Below the pieces are notes generated by a model. It did no database searches, was not told where the DNA came from, and saw nothing but the letters and a program-made list of their open reading frames with translations. From Amphiura filiformis (taxonomy: Eukaryota; Echinodermata; Ophiuroidea; Amphilepidida; Amphiuridae): a stretch of DNA of 64,000 bases. The DNA is taken from contig NC_092628.1 of assembly GCF_039555335.1 (NCBI RefSeq), positions 70,895,706 through 70,959,705 of the forward strand, read 5' to 3'. The position numbers and the translations under genes are program-made. The first letter of the stretch is position 1. Each line of letters starts with the position of its first letter. Below, one piece after another: positions 1 through 13,200 of this stretch.

Positions 1-247
1 TAAATCATGTTGTGCATGAATTATTTTTGAATTACTGAACAAGGTATCAACAGTTTAGCTATAGAGGGCAGCATACCAATATTTAACGGAGATCGTCAAC
101 CGTACTGCCATGCACCGTTAGCTGAATCCTGTATGCCGCCCTCTTTTGCTTGCTTATTACTTTAAAAATTGATATGCTGCCCTCTATAGCTAAAGTGTTG
201 ATCTCTTGTTCACTAATTCAAAAATAATTCATGCACAACATGATTTA
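1..247. mobile_element. Hairpin MITE with long terminal inverted repeats
   Basis: The first ~90 bases are the inverse of bases ~160-247; the outer ~33 bases (TAAATCATGTTGTGCATGAA...) pair almost without mismatch. No coding potential. The left end coincides with the window edge, so the true end may lie outside. Confidence 0.85.
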
Positions 248-861
248 CCAAATGACGAATACGGATTTGACTATGCCGAACTCCTCAACAATATTTATGC
301 TGAAAATTTTGTCAGCTTTTTTCAGAACCTGACATACACTTATTATAAGGGAAACCCTCAATGAATGGAATGTTTTGCATTTATTATACTGGTTATAAAT
401 GGGGATAAAGGCTTCATAAGTCACATATGTTCTGCCAAATTTCAAATAGTAAATTCACCTAGTAAATGATTGTGAAAGTGAAATATTGATAAATTAACCA
501 ATCATGACAATAGAATTCATATGAAAGTAAATGTACTTATAATAATTTCAATCAAATTTCCATGGTGTCACTTGTTGTAATGGAAAGTGCAATAACCTCA
601 AAGCAACAGCAATCACTTGTGGAAAACAAGTAAGATTTCAGGTTTAAGGGATTTCAGAGATCTGTCAAGGCCAAAAGATTCAAATTCTTTAATTTAAAAG
701 AATATCAAAATATAGAAATTTTTGTGTACATAATCAGTAGTTTGTTTGAAAAATTGTCATAAATCGGGATGTGAGAAAAATCATAAAATTTAGATTTTGT
801 TAAGAAAATAATAAATAATCAACATTTAGATTAAATATGGAAAGTGCCATCTCTGTATTCA
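248..861. other. AT-rich intergenic stretch
   Basis: No convincing exon, repeat boundary or RNA gene seen on either strand. Confidence 0.5.
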
Positions 862-1690
862 TTGTAGGGTTTAGTTACTACATAAGTCAATATTCGTAAA
901 GTGCCATAAAAATGGTTTATGGGAAGTGTATTTTTGGAGTGACATATCTTTGAATGTGCCTTTAACAGTTTTATAACAATAGCTCTGTGGTGGAGTTATT
1001 TTGAATGCAATATTTTGTAGAAAAATTACTAGAATTGTCAGTTTTAGACATAATATTTTTAAATAGTGTAAGTTTTGATATGTATATATTTTGTAACCAT
1101 ATTTTCATATACATTTATGGTCATGCTTTCAGATAATCAATTATTACTTTTGTATTCATATTTTTTATGACTACGTTTGTTTGTTTTGGCACTGTTCTTA
1201 ACAGGGTTATTTGGGTTTGTGGGCAGTGTAGTACTTATGAATGTGTAGACAGGAAGTAAACAAGTTTTATAGGCCAATTGTAGGGGTTCGTTACTGCATT
1301 AGTAAAATATCCCCAAAGTACGGTTCACAAAAAAGTGACATGTGACATAGCAATAACTCAGTGTTATTTTGAATGCAATATTTTGTAGGGAAATAACTAA
1401 CATTGTCAGTTTTAGACATAATATTTACATAGTGTAAGTTTTGATATGTATATTTTGTAACCATATCATATTTTTAATAGCTTTGATATGTCTATTTTAT
1501 TTTAATGTTTTGAGATAATCAATTATTGCTTTTGTATTCATATTTTTTTACAATTATGTTTGTTTGTTTTGACACTATTCTTGACAGGGATATTTTAACT
1601 AATTTTAAAGACAGTAGAGTACTTTTGAATGTGTGTGATTGGGGTTACAAATAGTTGGACAGAAGGTAGATGAATTTTATATGCAAATGG
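862..1690. repeat. Diverged tandem duplication, unit about 417 bp
   Basis: The segment starting TGTAGGGTTTAGTTACTACA at 862 is repeated from about 1279 (TGTAGGGGTTCGTTACTGCA), with shared blocks such as TTATTTTGAATGCAATATTT and CAGTTTTAGACATAATATTT. Non-coding. Confidence 0.75.
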
Positions 1691-2100
1691 AGCAAAGTTG
1701 CTTCGAGATAAAATGTGTTACATGATATGAATTGACCAAGATGAATACAGATTTGGCTAATGATGCAAAAATTTGGCTTGATGCAAAAATTCCCCAAAAG
1801 GGCTGGCATCCAGTTAGAGCAAGCACCACACCGCAGTACTGTTGAGTTAATGGCAAGGGGGAAGTTGGTGTCCTGGCAGATGTTATTACCAAAGAATTTG
1901 TCATGGAACAGGAGAACCGGACTATTGCTTTTGATGCCACAACGCAAAAGGGCATAAAGTGAACAGTATTCACATTACCCAAAACAAACAAAATTTTGTT
2001 GTGTTTGTTTTTATATAGTTTCTACAAAAAACACGGACATTAGACTTGCTTGGTGGCCAGCCATTTTGGTAGGATTAACTGTTAATATTCTTCATTCTAT
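1690..2100 (+). pseudogene. Possible decayed transposon-encoded protein
   Basis: Broken plus-strand frames read WHPVRASTTPQYC, NGKGEVGVLADVITKEFV and ENRTIAFDATTQKG, interrupted by stops. The last part resembles, from memory, a DxTT-type motif of transposon-derived proteins of marine invertebrates. Family not assigned. Confidence 0.35.
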
Positions 2101-2872
2101 ACATGGATTCTGGGACTTTGCCATATTCAACTTCATGTTTCTTTTGAAAAGAAATAATGATTTTATGTCAATAAAGAAGCAGGCATGTAGCAGAAATAAT
2201 GCCAATATAGCATCATTGTGGCATTTTCCTGCATGATGATTTCATCTGTGCGAGGAAGCTAATAATTTAGCTTTGTAAATTTGTACTGGAATTGGCTGGA
2301 CTGGCAATACACATGGGAAATGATTGCGATGGTTTTTTCATTTTTCTGGATGCCTATGTAAAAAATAGGATCTATCAAGATACCAAAACGATTAAATCAG
2401 GATGATGAGGTTGTTGATTTGTGGGTCAAAAATGATGATGACGACAACTGCAGATTTCAAGTATCTTTAATTGTTTTATTAATCTTACATTATGTTACAT
2501 AATAAATGTTATTTGAAACAATGAAAGTTTAGTGTTCTTTCCTGTCTTTGTTTGCAAATTTCACTTCCAACAAATAAGTGTTTTACTATTCTGAATGGAT
2601 GATGAATATTTAAGATATTTAGCCCACTTTTGACTATTATCAAATGTTTCCTCCCACCCACCTTTAAAAGTCCTGTAGTTGTCTCAAATTACAAGAAATA
2701 GTTCCTCATCTAGACTGATCAGTGGGACTCATAACATCATGGATTGATATAGTATATCGTACAAACAGCTTTACGCAAAGCGTATTGCTTGACAGACGCA
2801 CGCTTTTGTAATTTACGCATGCATAAGTTGGGACTTTGTTGTAACAAAAACCAAATAATTCTCGCCTATTAC

Positions 2873-3605
2873 GAGCTCAAAAATAAATTTTTCACAACTT
2901 TTGAATCACAGAGTCATATCGTAAAATCCTGTCCATCAAAAGGAACCAAAATTCACACATGATTACTTCAATACTGCAACCAAAAAAAAGTGAAAACACA
3001 TGTCAGTAACCACGCAGTTGACCAACTGACACAACAGCAAAATGCACTGACACGGAATAGCTTCCTGGAGATGCCACTTCTGATTTATCAGGAATTCCTG
3101 TTTTTACCATTTTTAGACATAAATTCAGGATTTTTTTGCAATGAATGAGTGGCTACTCTTTGCAACTTCCTGATTTTTTTCAACAAGCTAGTGGCATCTC
3201 AGACTTTCACAGCCCAATATTTGGCACCCAGCACAAGAAATCTGTAAGAATGCATACAAGATCCTTCCATAGATGATAAAATGGTGCTGCGTTTTGCTTT
3301 TCACACAATTTCGTCAAGAAACAGGTCTTGTTCCTTACTATTCCACTTACTCTTTGGGAATTATCACCTGTGCAAGGATCTTGTAATCAATCTCACAGAT
3401 TACTTGTGCTGGGTGCCAATTATTGGGATGTGAATGTGGTCCTGGAAGCTATTCCATGTCAGTGCATTTTGCTGTTGTGTCAGTTGGATAACTGCTTGGT
3501 TACTGACATGTGTTTAGAAAACCTGTGCATAATTTTGGTTCATTTTGATGGACAGGATTTAAAGTTATGACCTTGTGACAAATTATAAGTTTCTTTATGA
3601 GCTCA
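2873..3605. mobile_element. Long hairpin element (~730 bp)
   Basis: Arms are inverse copies, e.g. GAGCTC plus AAAATCCTGTCCATCAAAA near 2873-2943 against its complement near 3541-3605, and ATTTGGCACCCAGCACAAG at ~3220 against CTTGTGCTGGGTGCCAAT at ~3403. Non-autonomous DNA element by structure. Confidence 0.75.
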
Positions 3606-4095
3606 GTTTAGTATATATCTTGAAGCCTAATCCACTTAGCCGAATGTTAGAAATTTGGAATGTTGAATCTCCATCACTAAAAGGTTGTCTTCATGTACTG
3701 AAAATATTGAGGCTAACATTTCTAGTTAATTGTTCTGTTAATAATTTTCATTCTTTTTGGCTATTTTAAATAATTATTAACATATAGAGGCTGGTGGATT
3801 AGATCTCATCACACATGTTAGGATTTCTTGTAAGGATTCTCTACAAAAAATATTGGTATTTAAAGAGTGTATGAAGAATTCAACTGGCATACTACTTTGT
3901 ACATGCAATTAGCTCGAATATGACCAAACAGGACTCCAAAACTTCCATGCATATATAACAGCTGACCAGTCAAAAATCTCCAATTGCTGCCAGTAATTGC
4001 ATGCAACTGTATCCATAATATATAACAGAAGAATAGCTATACATTTTTAATAAACTTTCAAGCAAATGCTGATTAAATATTTTATAGATCTGTCT
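3606..4095. other. Region just downstream of RRP12
   Basis: Presumed 3' UTR/flank of RRP12 (minus strand): ATTAAA at 4051-4046. Nothing else recognised. Confidence 0.4.
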
Positions 4096-4204
4096 TTATT
4101 TCCTCTTTTTATGTCTCTTATTATTTCCTTTCTTTCCTTTCACTGCTCCTTTCTTGGCTGCTGTGATCAGATTCTGCCACTGACCTGCTGGTTTCTTGGA
4201 TTTC
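4096..4204 (-). CDS. RRP12: RRP12 coding exon 27 (stop codon)
   Basis: Residues 1278-1313 plus TAA. Lys-rich end [20 protein letters not shown], then [12 protein letters not shown]. The acceptor is preceded by a run of about 14 T. The stop codon is embedded in an AATAAA (minus strand 4100-4095), and an ATTAAA lies at 4051-4046; either could direct polyadenylation. Confidence 0.9.
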
Positions 4205-7200
4205 CTGAAAAAAAAAAAAAAAAGGTAAAAGTTAGTATCACAACACATGTTTGGTATATTATTGACATGTAATGAAAAGGTACAGGAATTATTTGAACAC
4301 ATTTTCCCTCTATTTGTAATGTAAATCAAGCACTAATTCAGGGGTTCAGGTGTTCTCAACAGGGGCCCACTTTCCAGATCCGGCCTGCCGACCAGTGTGA
4401 TTGGCCCTTGAACTGCTCCAAAATAGCAAATATTTGGAATGATTTTAGCCCTCCGTGGCCTGAGACTAATTGAGAACCCCTACAATAACTGTTTCATTGC
4501 AATTACAGAATTTTTCCGAGGTGAAAAGGAGTAGCACAATAAGCTCCATTTTGATGATGTTAAATGTATGGAACTAATAGATACCGGATGCCACACACAA
4601 TCCCAATAATATCATCTTTACTGTGAATATTAATTGAAAACAAACATAAAGAAAGGAATGCTTATTAGTAATGTTGGCATTTCTCAGATGCAGTATAGAA
4701 ATAAATGGTTTTCATAAGTTTCTTGTCACATGTCAAATCATTTATGGCTACCTACCTTTTGTTTAGCTGCTGTCTGTTCAGTGGTACATACGTGTAGGGG
4801 TCTGGTTTACCCTTCTTTTTCATATCACCTTTGGCTTTCTGTAAAGCAAAAGAAAGAATGCAAATATTTGTCATTTTGGTGAATGATGGAATGTATTCTG
4901 GAGATACTTTCAATCTTTTAACACAGCGATCAGTTATTTGATTTTGTTATCTTTTTCATCTGAAAAACACACGCACAAAATCAGAAATCCAATGCAGAAG
5001 TTAAATCCTTTGCAAATTCTGGTGTTCTACAATAGTTTGCCTTGTGATCAAAACCAAAATTACAAATTCTCACTGACAAAATGTATTCAGCATTTTCTGG
5101 AATTACCATCATAAAAATGCCTAAACTGGAAATTTAGGATTTAGTGATGTTGATCAGAATATACCATCTTAAATGTTCCTCTGTACAAAGCACATATTAT
5201 GTTTTATACTAGAAATTTCCATTTAATGAACACAGCCTGACATAACGTGACAATCTTTCGCATACAATGTGTGCGATTGTGCGTGCGTAACGCAAAAGTG
5301 AATTCAACCATGCCAACTCACTCGTGATTGGTTAATATTTTAATTATTGTATCCAAGGTCATGCACTCACGTTTTAGTTTGAAATTCACGATATATGATT
5401 ACGGTTGGATCAAATACAGCTGTTGAAAGCTGTGTTCATTCAATTGAAATTCTTAGTATAGTTGCATCTTTACAAAACTGATGAATGAGTGAAGTACTGA
5501 TTGCACTTACCTTTGATTTGTACTCTGATCCCGGTGCCTTGTTTCCTTTACCGGACTGCTTAGCAACAGCAATGGGTCTGTGTATACCACTTCCTCCAGC
5601 TAACAAACAAAAACCATACACAAGGGCATGAGTTACACATTGCAGTATTAATTTATATGAATCAAACCAAAAATACCCAAATGATTCTCATTCAATATGT
5701 GAGTGGATTTTGCAAACACTGAAACATGCATTCAAATTACAAGTAGGCCTATCTTAAAATGTCTCAGTAAAAAGTTCTTGTTTTAAAGAGGCAACTAAAT
5801 AATATGAAAATTCTGTTTACAAATAATGTTCTCAGCTCACAAATCTACGACTAATTTGCCATATTTCATCATCAAATGCGCAAAGGAAAAGTACTTGACA
5901 TAAACTTTTTTCATAATTCTTGAGTCAACTTACCTTGATATTTCATGGGTGATTGGTCTTCCTCATCATCACTTATACTGAGGTCTTCAGACTTCCTCTT
6001 CTGTCCACCCTGAAATGAGGAAACATGATGAACAATTCATAAATGTGTCTGTGTATACATGACATAAATAATAATATTATTGCACAAAGGGTCTGAATCC
6101 ATTATAACTTGACTGGATTTGGACATTTGAAACGGGTTGTGCATTTATGATGCATTTCAAGACTTCATGATATTGGACTGTGGTTAAAGATTTGAAGACA
6201 TTGATAACTTATTGCTTAGATCTCACACCATAGAATAGAAATCTGGTCAAGCCCAGTCTAGCAAAGTGTGCATCCATTCTATGGAAAAATGATAGTTTCA
6301 GTTCCAGTTTCTTTCAACTTCTATCTTAAGTAAAGCAAATTCATATGATGGGAGACCAAACAGAGCAAGGCTCGAACATTTTTGGCCACCCTTTACAATA
6401 AGTTAAACATTCATGACGAAACATGATCAAAAGACCAGGACATAATTATGTACAGACAAAGACAGTATAGGCTAAAGGCAACATAAAAGTAGTAGAAATT
6501 GGCATGAATAGCCCAAATTTTGGCTAAAACCATGCCTGTGTCAAGAAACCATTGTGTCCCACCTTCTTAAACTGTGACAATTCCTCATCCATCATCTGCT
6601 CCAATTCATCTGCCGGTCCTCCTCTCTTCCTCTTCCCACCTCGTTGCTGTGGTTCTTCCTCCTCCCCACCTTCTGAGATGAAGAGTCTACCATCAGGCAT
6701 AGTCTTGAAGTTGTGTTTCACCAGTCCCTTACCATCTGGTTTACTGGATGTGGCCTCTGGTTTGGTAGCTGTAGAATAAATGATATGAACAGTAATGTTA
6801 ACTTCTGACATTAAGGGACCATTCACAAACACTTGTTAGGGGGGGCCTGATGCAAAAAAAAAAATTCATCACAGAATTTTTTGGGGCCCCCCTTTACAGA
6901 CCTCAAAATTTTCAGCCCCCCCACCCTTTTTGACATGAAAATTATGGGTCAACCCCATAGAAAAGCATATAAACTTTTTCAGGCCCCCCCCCTCCCTTTG
7001 GAAGGTCAAACATTTTCAGCCCCCCCCTTTTTTTGCATCAGGCCCCCCTTACAAGTGTTTGTGAATGGTCCCTAACATCTCAGTATATAAATAAACAAAT
7101 ATCTTTTCTAACTCTGGAGTCTACAAGTTTTATCAGGTCAAAGGTCAAAAAGATCACGCTGATGAAAGATGGAGTACCATCTAAAAATTCTGAGGTAGGA

Positions 7201-10200
7201 ATAAGTTTGTTGTGTTTGGATCAAAAGTTAAATCAAATCAAACAAATATCTTAATAGGCATAGGTTTAACCCATCAGATACAGAGAATCAGAGATCCAGT
7301 CTTCTTCCAGACTGGTGTCATGAATGTGAATTCAGACTTTCCACTGAAAGCTACTCCTGTATATTATCAAGAATATTGTACCGTAAAATATTTGTCTCAA
7401 TGCATTATCCAGAATGAAATATACTCAATACTTTAACTATTGATTTGAACTTACCTAACACTCGTTTAGAGATGCTTGGATCCAAGAAATCCAATGGTTC
7501 AGCAGCATCCCCTCCTCCTCCTTCTTTAAGCCATGCCTTGCCTCTCTTTGCAATTGGTCTCTTAGCTTTAGCACCACCCTTCTGACCTTTGACTTTTGCA
7601 TCCTCATCATCGCTTTCTGATTCTGAATCCTGTAGCAACTCTTCAATACTGTGTAAAGACGAAACAAAGTATAATTTGTCACAAAATATGTCATGAATGA
7701 CAAAAAAAACAATATACATGAGCAACTGGATTTCTGACTGCCTGTAAGTAAATGCTACTTGAACATATATCAATAAGGTAAACTGAGTGCTTTTGTTGTA
7801 CTAGATTCCAAAGATATCAGTGGTTTGGGAACAATGTAGATCGCAACTAGATTTCAACAATTGCCCAAAATAAGAAAAAGAGGTAAGGGATGAAATCAAA
7901 ACTCGACCGCGGTTTCACCTGGTTCCCATTGTTTAGAACAATAGAAACTGGATGGCGGATGGAACCAGAAGTCAACCGCAGGTCGAGTTTTGATTTCATC
8001 CCTAACATAGTATTATTGAAGTCTTTTTAATGGTGCAATAGAGGTACTGCATAATTGATAAACAACTGTTCAAAAATACAGGTTATCCTTAATAGGCCTA
8101 CATGTGAAACAAATTATTACTTATAGCAAAGCCTGTCCTGTGGTCTATAAAATCAGTTGCACATGGTATCAATTTTATTTTGTGCATAGTACTGGACTCA
8201 CGTTTCAGGCTTTGGTTTGCTTGGCACCAATGCTGCTTCTTCATCATCATCATCTTCAGGATTGTCGAGGGCGTCTTTCACTGCTCGCCGCCTCTTAGTT
8301 CGTTCCTGCTGTTTCTTCATATTTGATACCATTTTCTTGTGGTATTCTGGCACTAGCTTATATATCATCTCATAGCTGTTGGCAAAAGATGAGAAATATG
8401 TGATCAGTGCACAATGTAAAATGGTGTTTGCAGAGTGTTTTTACTTTACATGGAGGCTGATCACCAAAACAATCTGACTGCAAGTTTTGCTTACAAACTT
8501 ACCCATATTTCCGTAATAGTCGGCTATAGATGGATTTGATAGGTTGGCGTAAGGCACGCCTGTTGACTTCACCAATACCACTGATACTTTGGATCTAACA
8601 AAACAAAAGATAATTTTGGATTTATGAACACTCTAATTCTTCCACATAATTTATTGTGAAATCCCCGCTACAAGGTTCCCCAAAGTAAATTACGATTGTA
8701 CAGTAAAATGCTACAGAAAAAATAAAAACTACATCAAAATGTTGATGCTTATAGTAAATAGCATGCTAGTAGTTTACCTACATGTGCTTGATATATATCA
8801 GTATTGAAAGTATGAACCTCTTTCCATCTTTTTCCAAGGAGGTATCATGGAACTTTTTCCAAGAAACAACATTTTCTCAGTAGGTTCAGCAAAGGGAGAA
8901 GATATTATGAAAAAAAAGTGCCTGTTATTTGGAAAACTATTTTCAAGCCATTCTCAAACATCAACCATAAAGCTGTGATCAAATCTTATCCAAAGTCTGG
9001 GTTGCAGTGGATTAACATTGAAATAGTCTGCATAATCGTCATATTAAACTGAAGTAAGAAGTACTCATTAGATTTTGTTGACTCTAAAAAACTAGATTAC
9101 CTTGACCAGTTTACACTTACTAGTTTTTGCACATGCTGGGCCAAGTCAGCTTGATCCAGAATTTGTGTGAGGACTTTGACAAAGGCTAGTGCTGACCTCA
9201 GTACCTCCCTTGCAGTAGACTTCAGTAAAGTACAAACACCATCTATCAGCTGCTCCAAATATCCACCTGATATTACAGCTACAGTGAAAGAAAATAACAG
9301 GACAAAGTCAGTAGTGACAAAATGATAATTGGATAAATTGATTGAAAACAGGTTTTTATCCTTTAATGTAAAATGAGCACACACACACACCCCCCACCCC
9401 CACCCCACCCACACACACCCTCTCATAGATGCAATCAAGTTTGGGGTTTCCTAACATAGAGGTTCTGAATTACTTCCATTAATAACAATTTATTAGGTGA
9501 TAGGTATTGTACTCCATACATTTGCATGTCTTCTGGAGCATATCTGGAAGATGATTTGAACTAGTGACCTTCTGTGCAAGCACCCTAATGGTATCACAAA
9601 ATGGGGGTGTTATATCCTCCTTTATGCCTCAAAGACAATGTTTTTGAAGCTATCTCCATCCGTGGACCTCCACAGTTGCAATAATGCTCCACAGTTGTAT
9701 AATATTCACACCTCCACAATTTGAATGTGGTTGAAACACGCACACACCACACACATATTTACCACTTGCAAAACTTAAATAGCGACACACCACTGAAGTT
9801 TCCAAATGGAGATGTTTCAGTTTTATTCACCTTTCAATAGACCAATATGCAATCGCTGCTTATAATGCATTTTTATGCTGTTTTTGATCTAAAATCACTG
9901 TCCACACGCCGTGGATATCAGTGGTCCCCGTGCTTCCGATTTTGTACGCACATATATCTGGTTGTATTATCTTATTCCTTTACCTTTGAATTCATATATA
10001 ACCCTGCTGAGTCCTAGTATTGTTGCACTGATCATGTGTGGTGAGCCAGCTAGACCAGCAGTCAACATCTCCACATACCGGCCTACGCAAACTGTTAAGA
10101 AAAGCAAAAAGTCACTCAGTTATAACCAAATATTAGATATAAAGAAGCAAATGTGGTTCACCAACTTCCCTTCAGTAGGTTTCACTGCGGTACCGCCTGA

Positions 10201-13200
10201 AAATTCTACACAGGAACATGTGTGGCCGAGTGGATAAGGCGCCTGACTCATAATCCATATGTTGCGAGTTCGAGCCCTGCTCGTGCCAACGTGTTGTGTC
10301 CTTGGGCAAGGCACTTCATCCCCATTGCCTATGGGGGGATGGGATGGGGTTGGATGTTTGTATAGTTGTTTGTTTCAATGTTGCAATATTGGCGCTGATT
10401 AAGCTACTGCCTGCAAAATTGCATTGTGTCTGTTCAGGTGTGTTTAATGTTAAATTCTAGCAATTTGACCTGCGGGTCACCATTAGAGTTTGAAATAAAT
10501 CCTTCCTTTATGTATAGATTGTTTCAACTTTGAAGATATATACTCATTGTGCTGTTTAACAAGGTCATGTTATAGACCTCAAACTTTAGACTTGCTTATT
10601 GTGACTTATCTAAAATCACGCATTACAACAAAACACAGAAACACTGTCAATACCTTAAAAATTGTATAGAAGCAAAGATGCCAACATGTATACCTTGTTT
10701 CATTTCCGAGTTTGGTAGTAAACTGTGAATTTTGCTGGTTGCAGTATCAAATTGTGCATGTTATTGTAATTTAGCAGAGCGTATACACACACATACAAAT
10801 GCATTTTGTCTGTACGCATACAGCGCAACCTTGAAGTGAAACAAAGTATAGGTGGGTAAATAAAAATGCCATCTTACTTTGTTTGTCCTGTTCCGGTGAC
10901 CACCTGACCATAGAGTGACCAATTTCTACCAGGATACCAAATGCCATAGCTCTTGCTTTAGAATTCACCTCTTTGGTACATAAGAGGATTTCAGGCAGCA
11001 CTGTGAGGAGAAAGTCTGTGTTCTCTTCCTCCTGACCTTTAATGACAAACAACAAGCATCTGAGGCGAGGCTGAAAATAAAAAAACACATAAATACATCA
11101 ATGATTTTTCTTCAAATGTTTATTATTTTTGCAACAAATAAGAAAAACTACCATTGGAAGATTGTGGGTGTAAAATGTTCAGCCAAAATGGAAGTCTTGG
11201 AAGCTAATTGCCATAGATATAATAAAATGTCTACTTATTGGGCAAAAAATCTTTCCCACAGCCCCAAAATATTACACAGACACTATACTTTCATCCTTGC
11301 TACTATACAGATCTTGCAATTTGCGATAAAGTAAAGTCTGTGAAGAAAAGGTAATCAATATGAATTCACCCTGTTGATTTTTAACTTGCAAATCTTTGCA
11401 TGCTCATTTCTGATCTTGCATCTTTTGGATCCAGTACTGTATACTTCAGATATCAACTCCATCCGGGATTCCAATAACTAATTATTCATTACATTAGTAA
11501 AATAACTAATGAATCAAGTAGTGAGGAAGAAAGGTTAGGAAAAGTATTAAAGAGTATTGCTCATGGAACTTTTGAATGTTTTGAAATAATGTCCAAAACA
11601 TCACATAATGCTCCACATGGCATTGAATTCTCTGATGTATCTGATGATGAAGGGATCGTCGCAGCCACTCAAGAGGCTTTGGCTAGCCAGTGACTGAGGC
11701 TGAGGTGCTGTCAAGGAAAAACTGCCTTTTGCTAACATGCTTCACCTTGGAAGCAAAGAAGAAGTCGGGGGAGCCCTACCCAGCTGAATCCCTCTATGAA
11801 ATGTTGATTTCAATACAGCTGTACCTGGCTGTGCATGGCAGAGATATGAGGTTGCTCAATGATCCTGAATTTGTCACATTGAAGAATATATTGAATGCAC
11901 AAATGAAAGATCTCACAGATCAGGGTAATAATATTAAGAGTGCGTCGGCGACAAGCCAAAGTTATAACAGAGGAGGAAGAGGACAAAATGTGGGATACTG
12001 GGGTTCTAGGCGATGAACGACCTCAACAATTAGGGGATACTGTGCTGCATATGCTTGGATTACATTTTGCTTTGAGAGCTAGATCGGAACACCGCAGCTG
12101 AAGAAATTAAAAAGCAAATTCTCTCAAATATCTGCAACCGTCATCTGCAACCGTCAATATGACCGTAGGACAAGCGTGACTGGCCTACTAAAATACCTCT
12201 AATGGCCAACTCTGGAAAGCAGACGACACCAAAGCAGAATGTCCATGCTGTATCGCATCCGCTACAACTTGGTTGACATCAGATGGAGAGAGTACCTCAA
12301 CGAGGCGAAATCCCGCACCAGAGGTCATGACTCCAGATTCTGGATTGGTCACTGCAACTCCAACCAATTTGCTTCCTCCTTCTTCCCAAGATCCAGCCGG
12401 GATTGGAATCTTCTGAGGACAGATCCTGCTGAATACCCATCCCTTGATGCCTTCAGACTGGCATTAAAGGAGGAAGCCAAGTAACCAGCAGTCATCTATA
12501 GCATTTTTAAAGCACTTCATCACTGTACATATTTTGCACTGAACTTTGCTGTCTGCAATATCTTGGATGCGGAGAGCACAACACACTGCAGTGCGATTAT
12601 CTTTTTTTTGAAGTCTGCACTTACATAGGAAGAAGAAGAAGAAGAAGGAACCAAGCAAAGAAGGGATCTCAAGGATCCCCAAATATCAAGAAAAAGTATA
12701 ATAAAACAATAACATTACAGCCTTGAACACAAGTAGCACAACCAAACCTCCAAGAGTTTGTGAGATCTACAGAAGCAGGGCAGAAGTACCATTTCATAAC
12801 CAGATTCCATGCCATAGTGTAAGTGAACTGTGAATGTGTTCAATCGGTGGATGGCGAAACCAGCATGCAGACGCTAACCAAGAACAGGAAATAAGCCCTA
12901 TTCGAGTGGTGTCACTTGTTATGATGAGCTATGTTTTTCGATAACATGCTTCACCTTGGCGGTGATGAAGAAGTTGGGGGAGCCTTACCCAGCTGTACCA
13001 GGATATGCATGGCAGAGATATGAGGTTGCTCAATGATCCTGAATTCGTCACTCTGAAGAACACATTGGATGCACAAATGAAAGATCTCAAAGAGCAAGGT
13101 ATTAGAGTATGTCAACGACATGCAGAAGTAATAACAGAGGAGAAAGAGGACAAAATGTGGGATACTGGGGTTCTAGACGAAGAACGACCTCAGCAATTAT

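Noticed and set aside
6524-6562. Extension of RRP12 exon 23 past 6563
   Set aside because: Reads on without stop, but the conserved alignment ends at FKK and a GT donor with a matching downstream exon follows.
9911-10237. Plus-strand open frame of 108 codons
   Set aside because: Antisense to RRP12 exon 18 and the SINE head.
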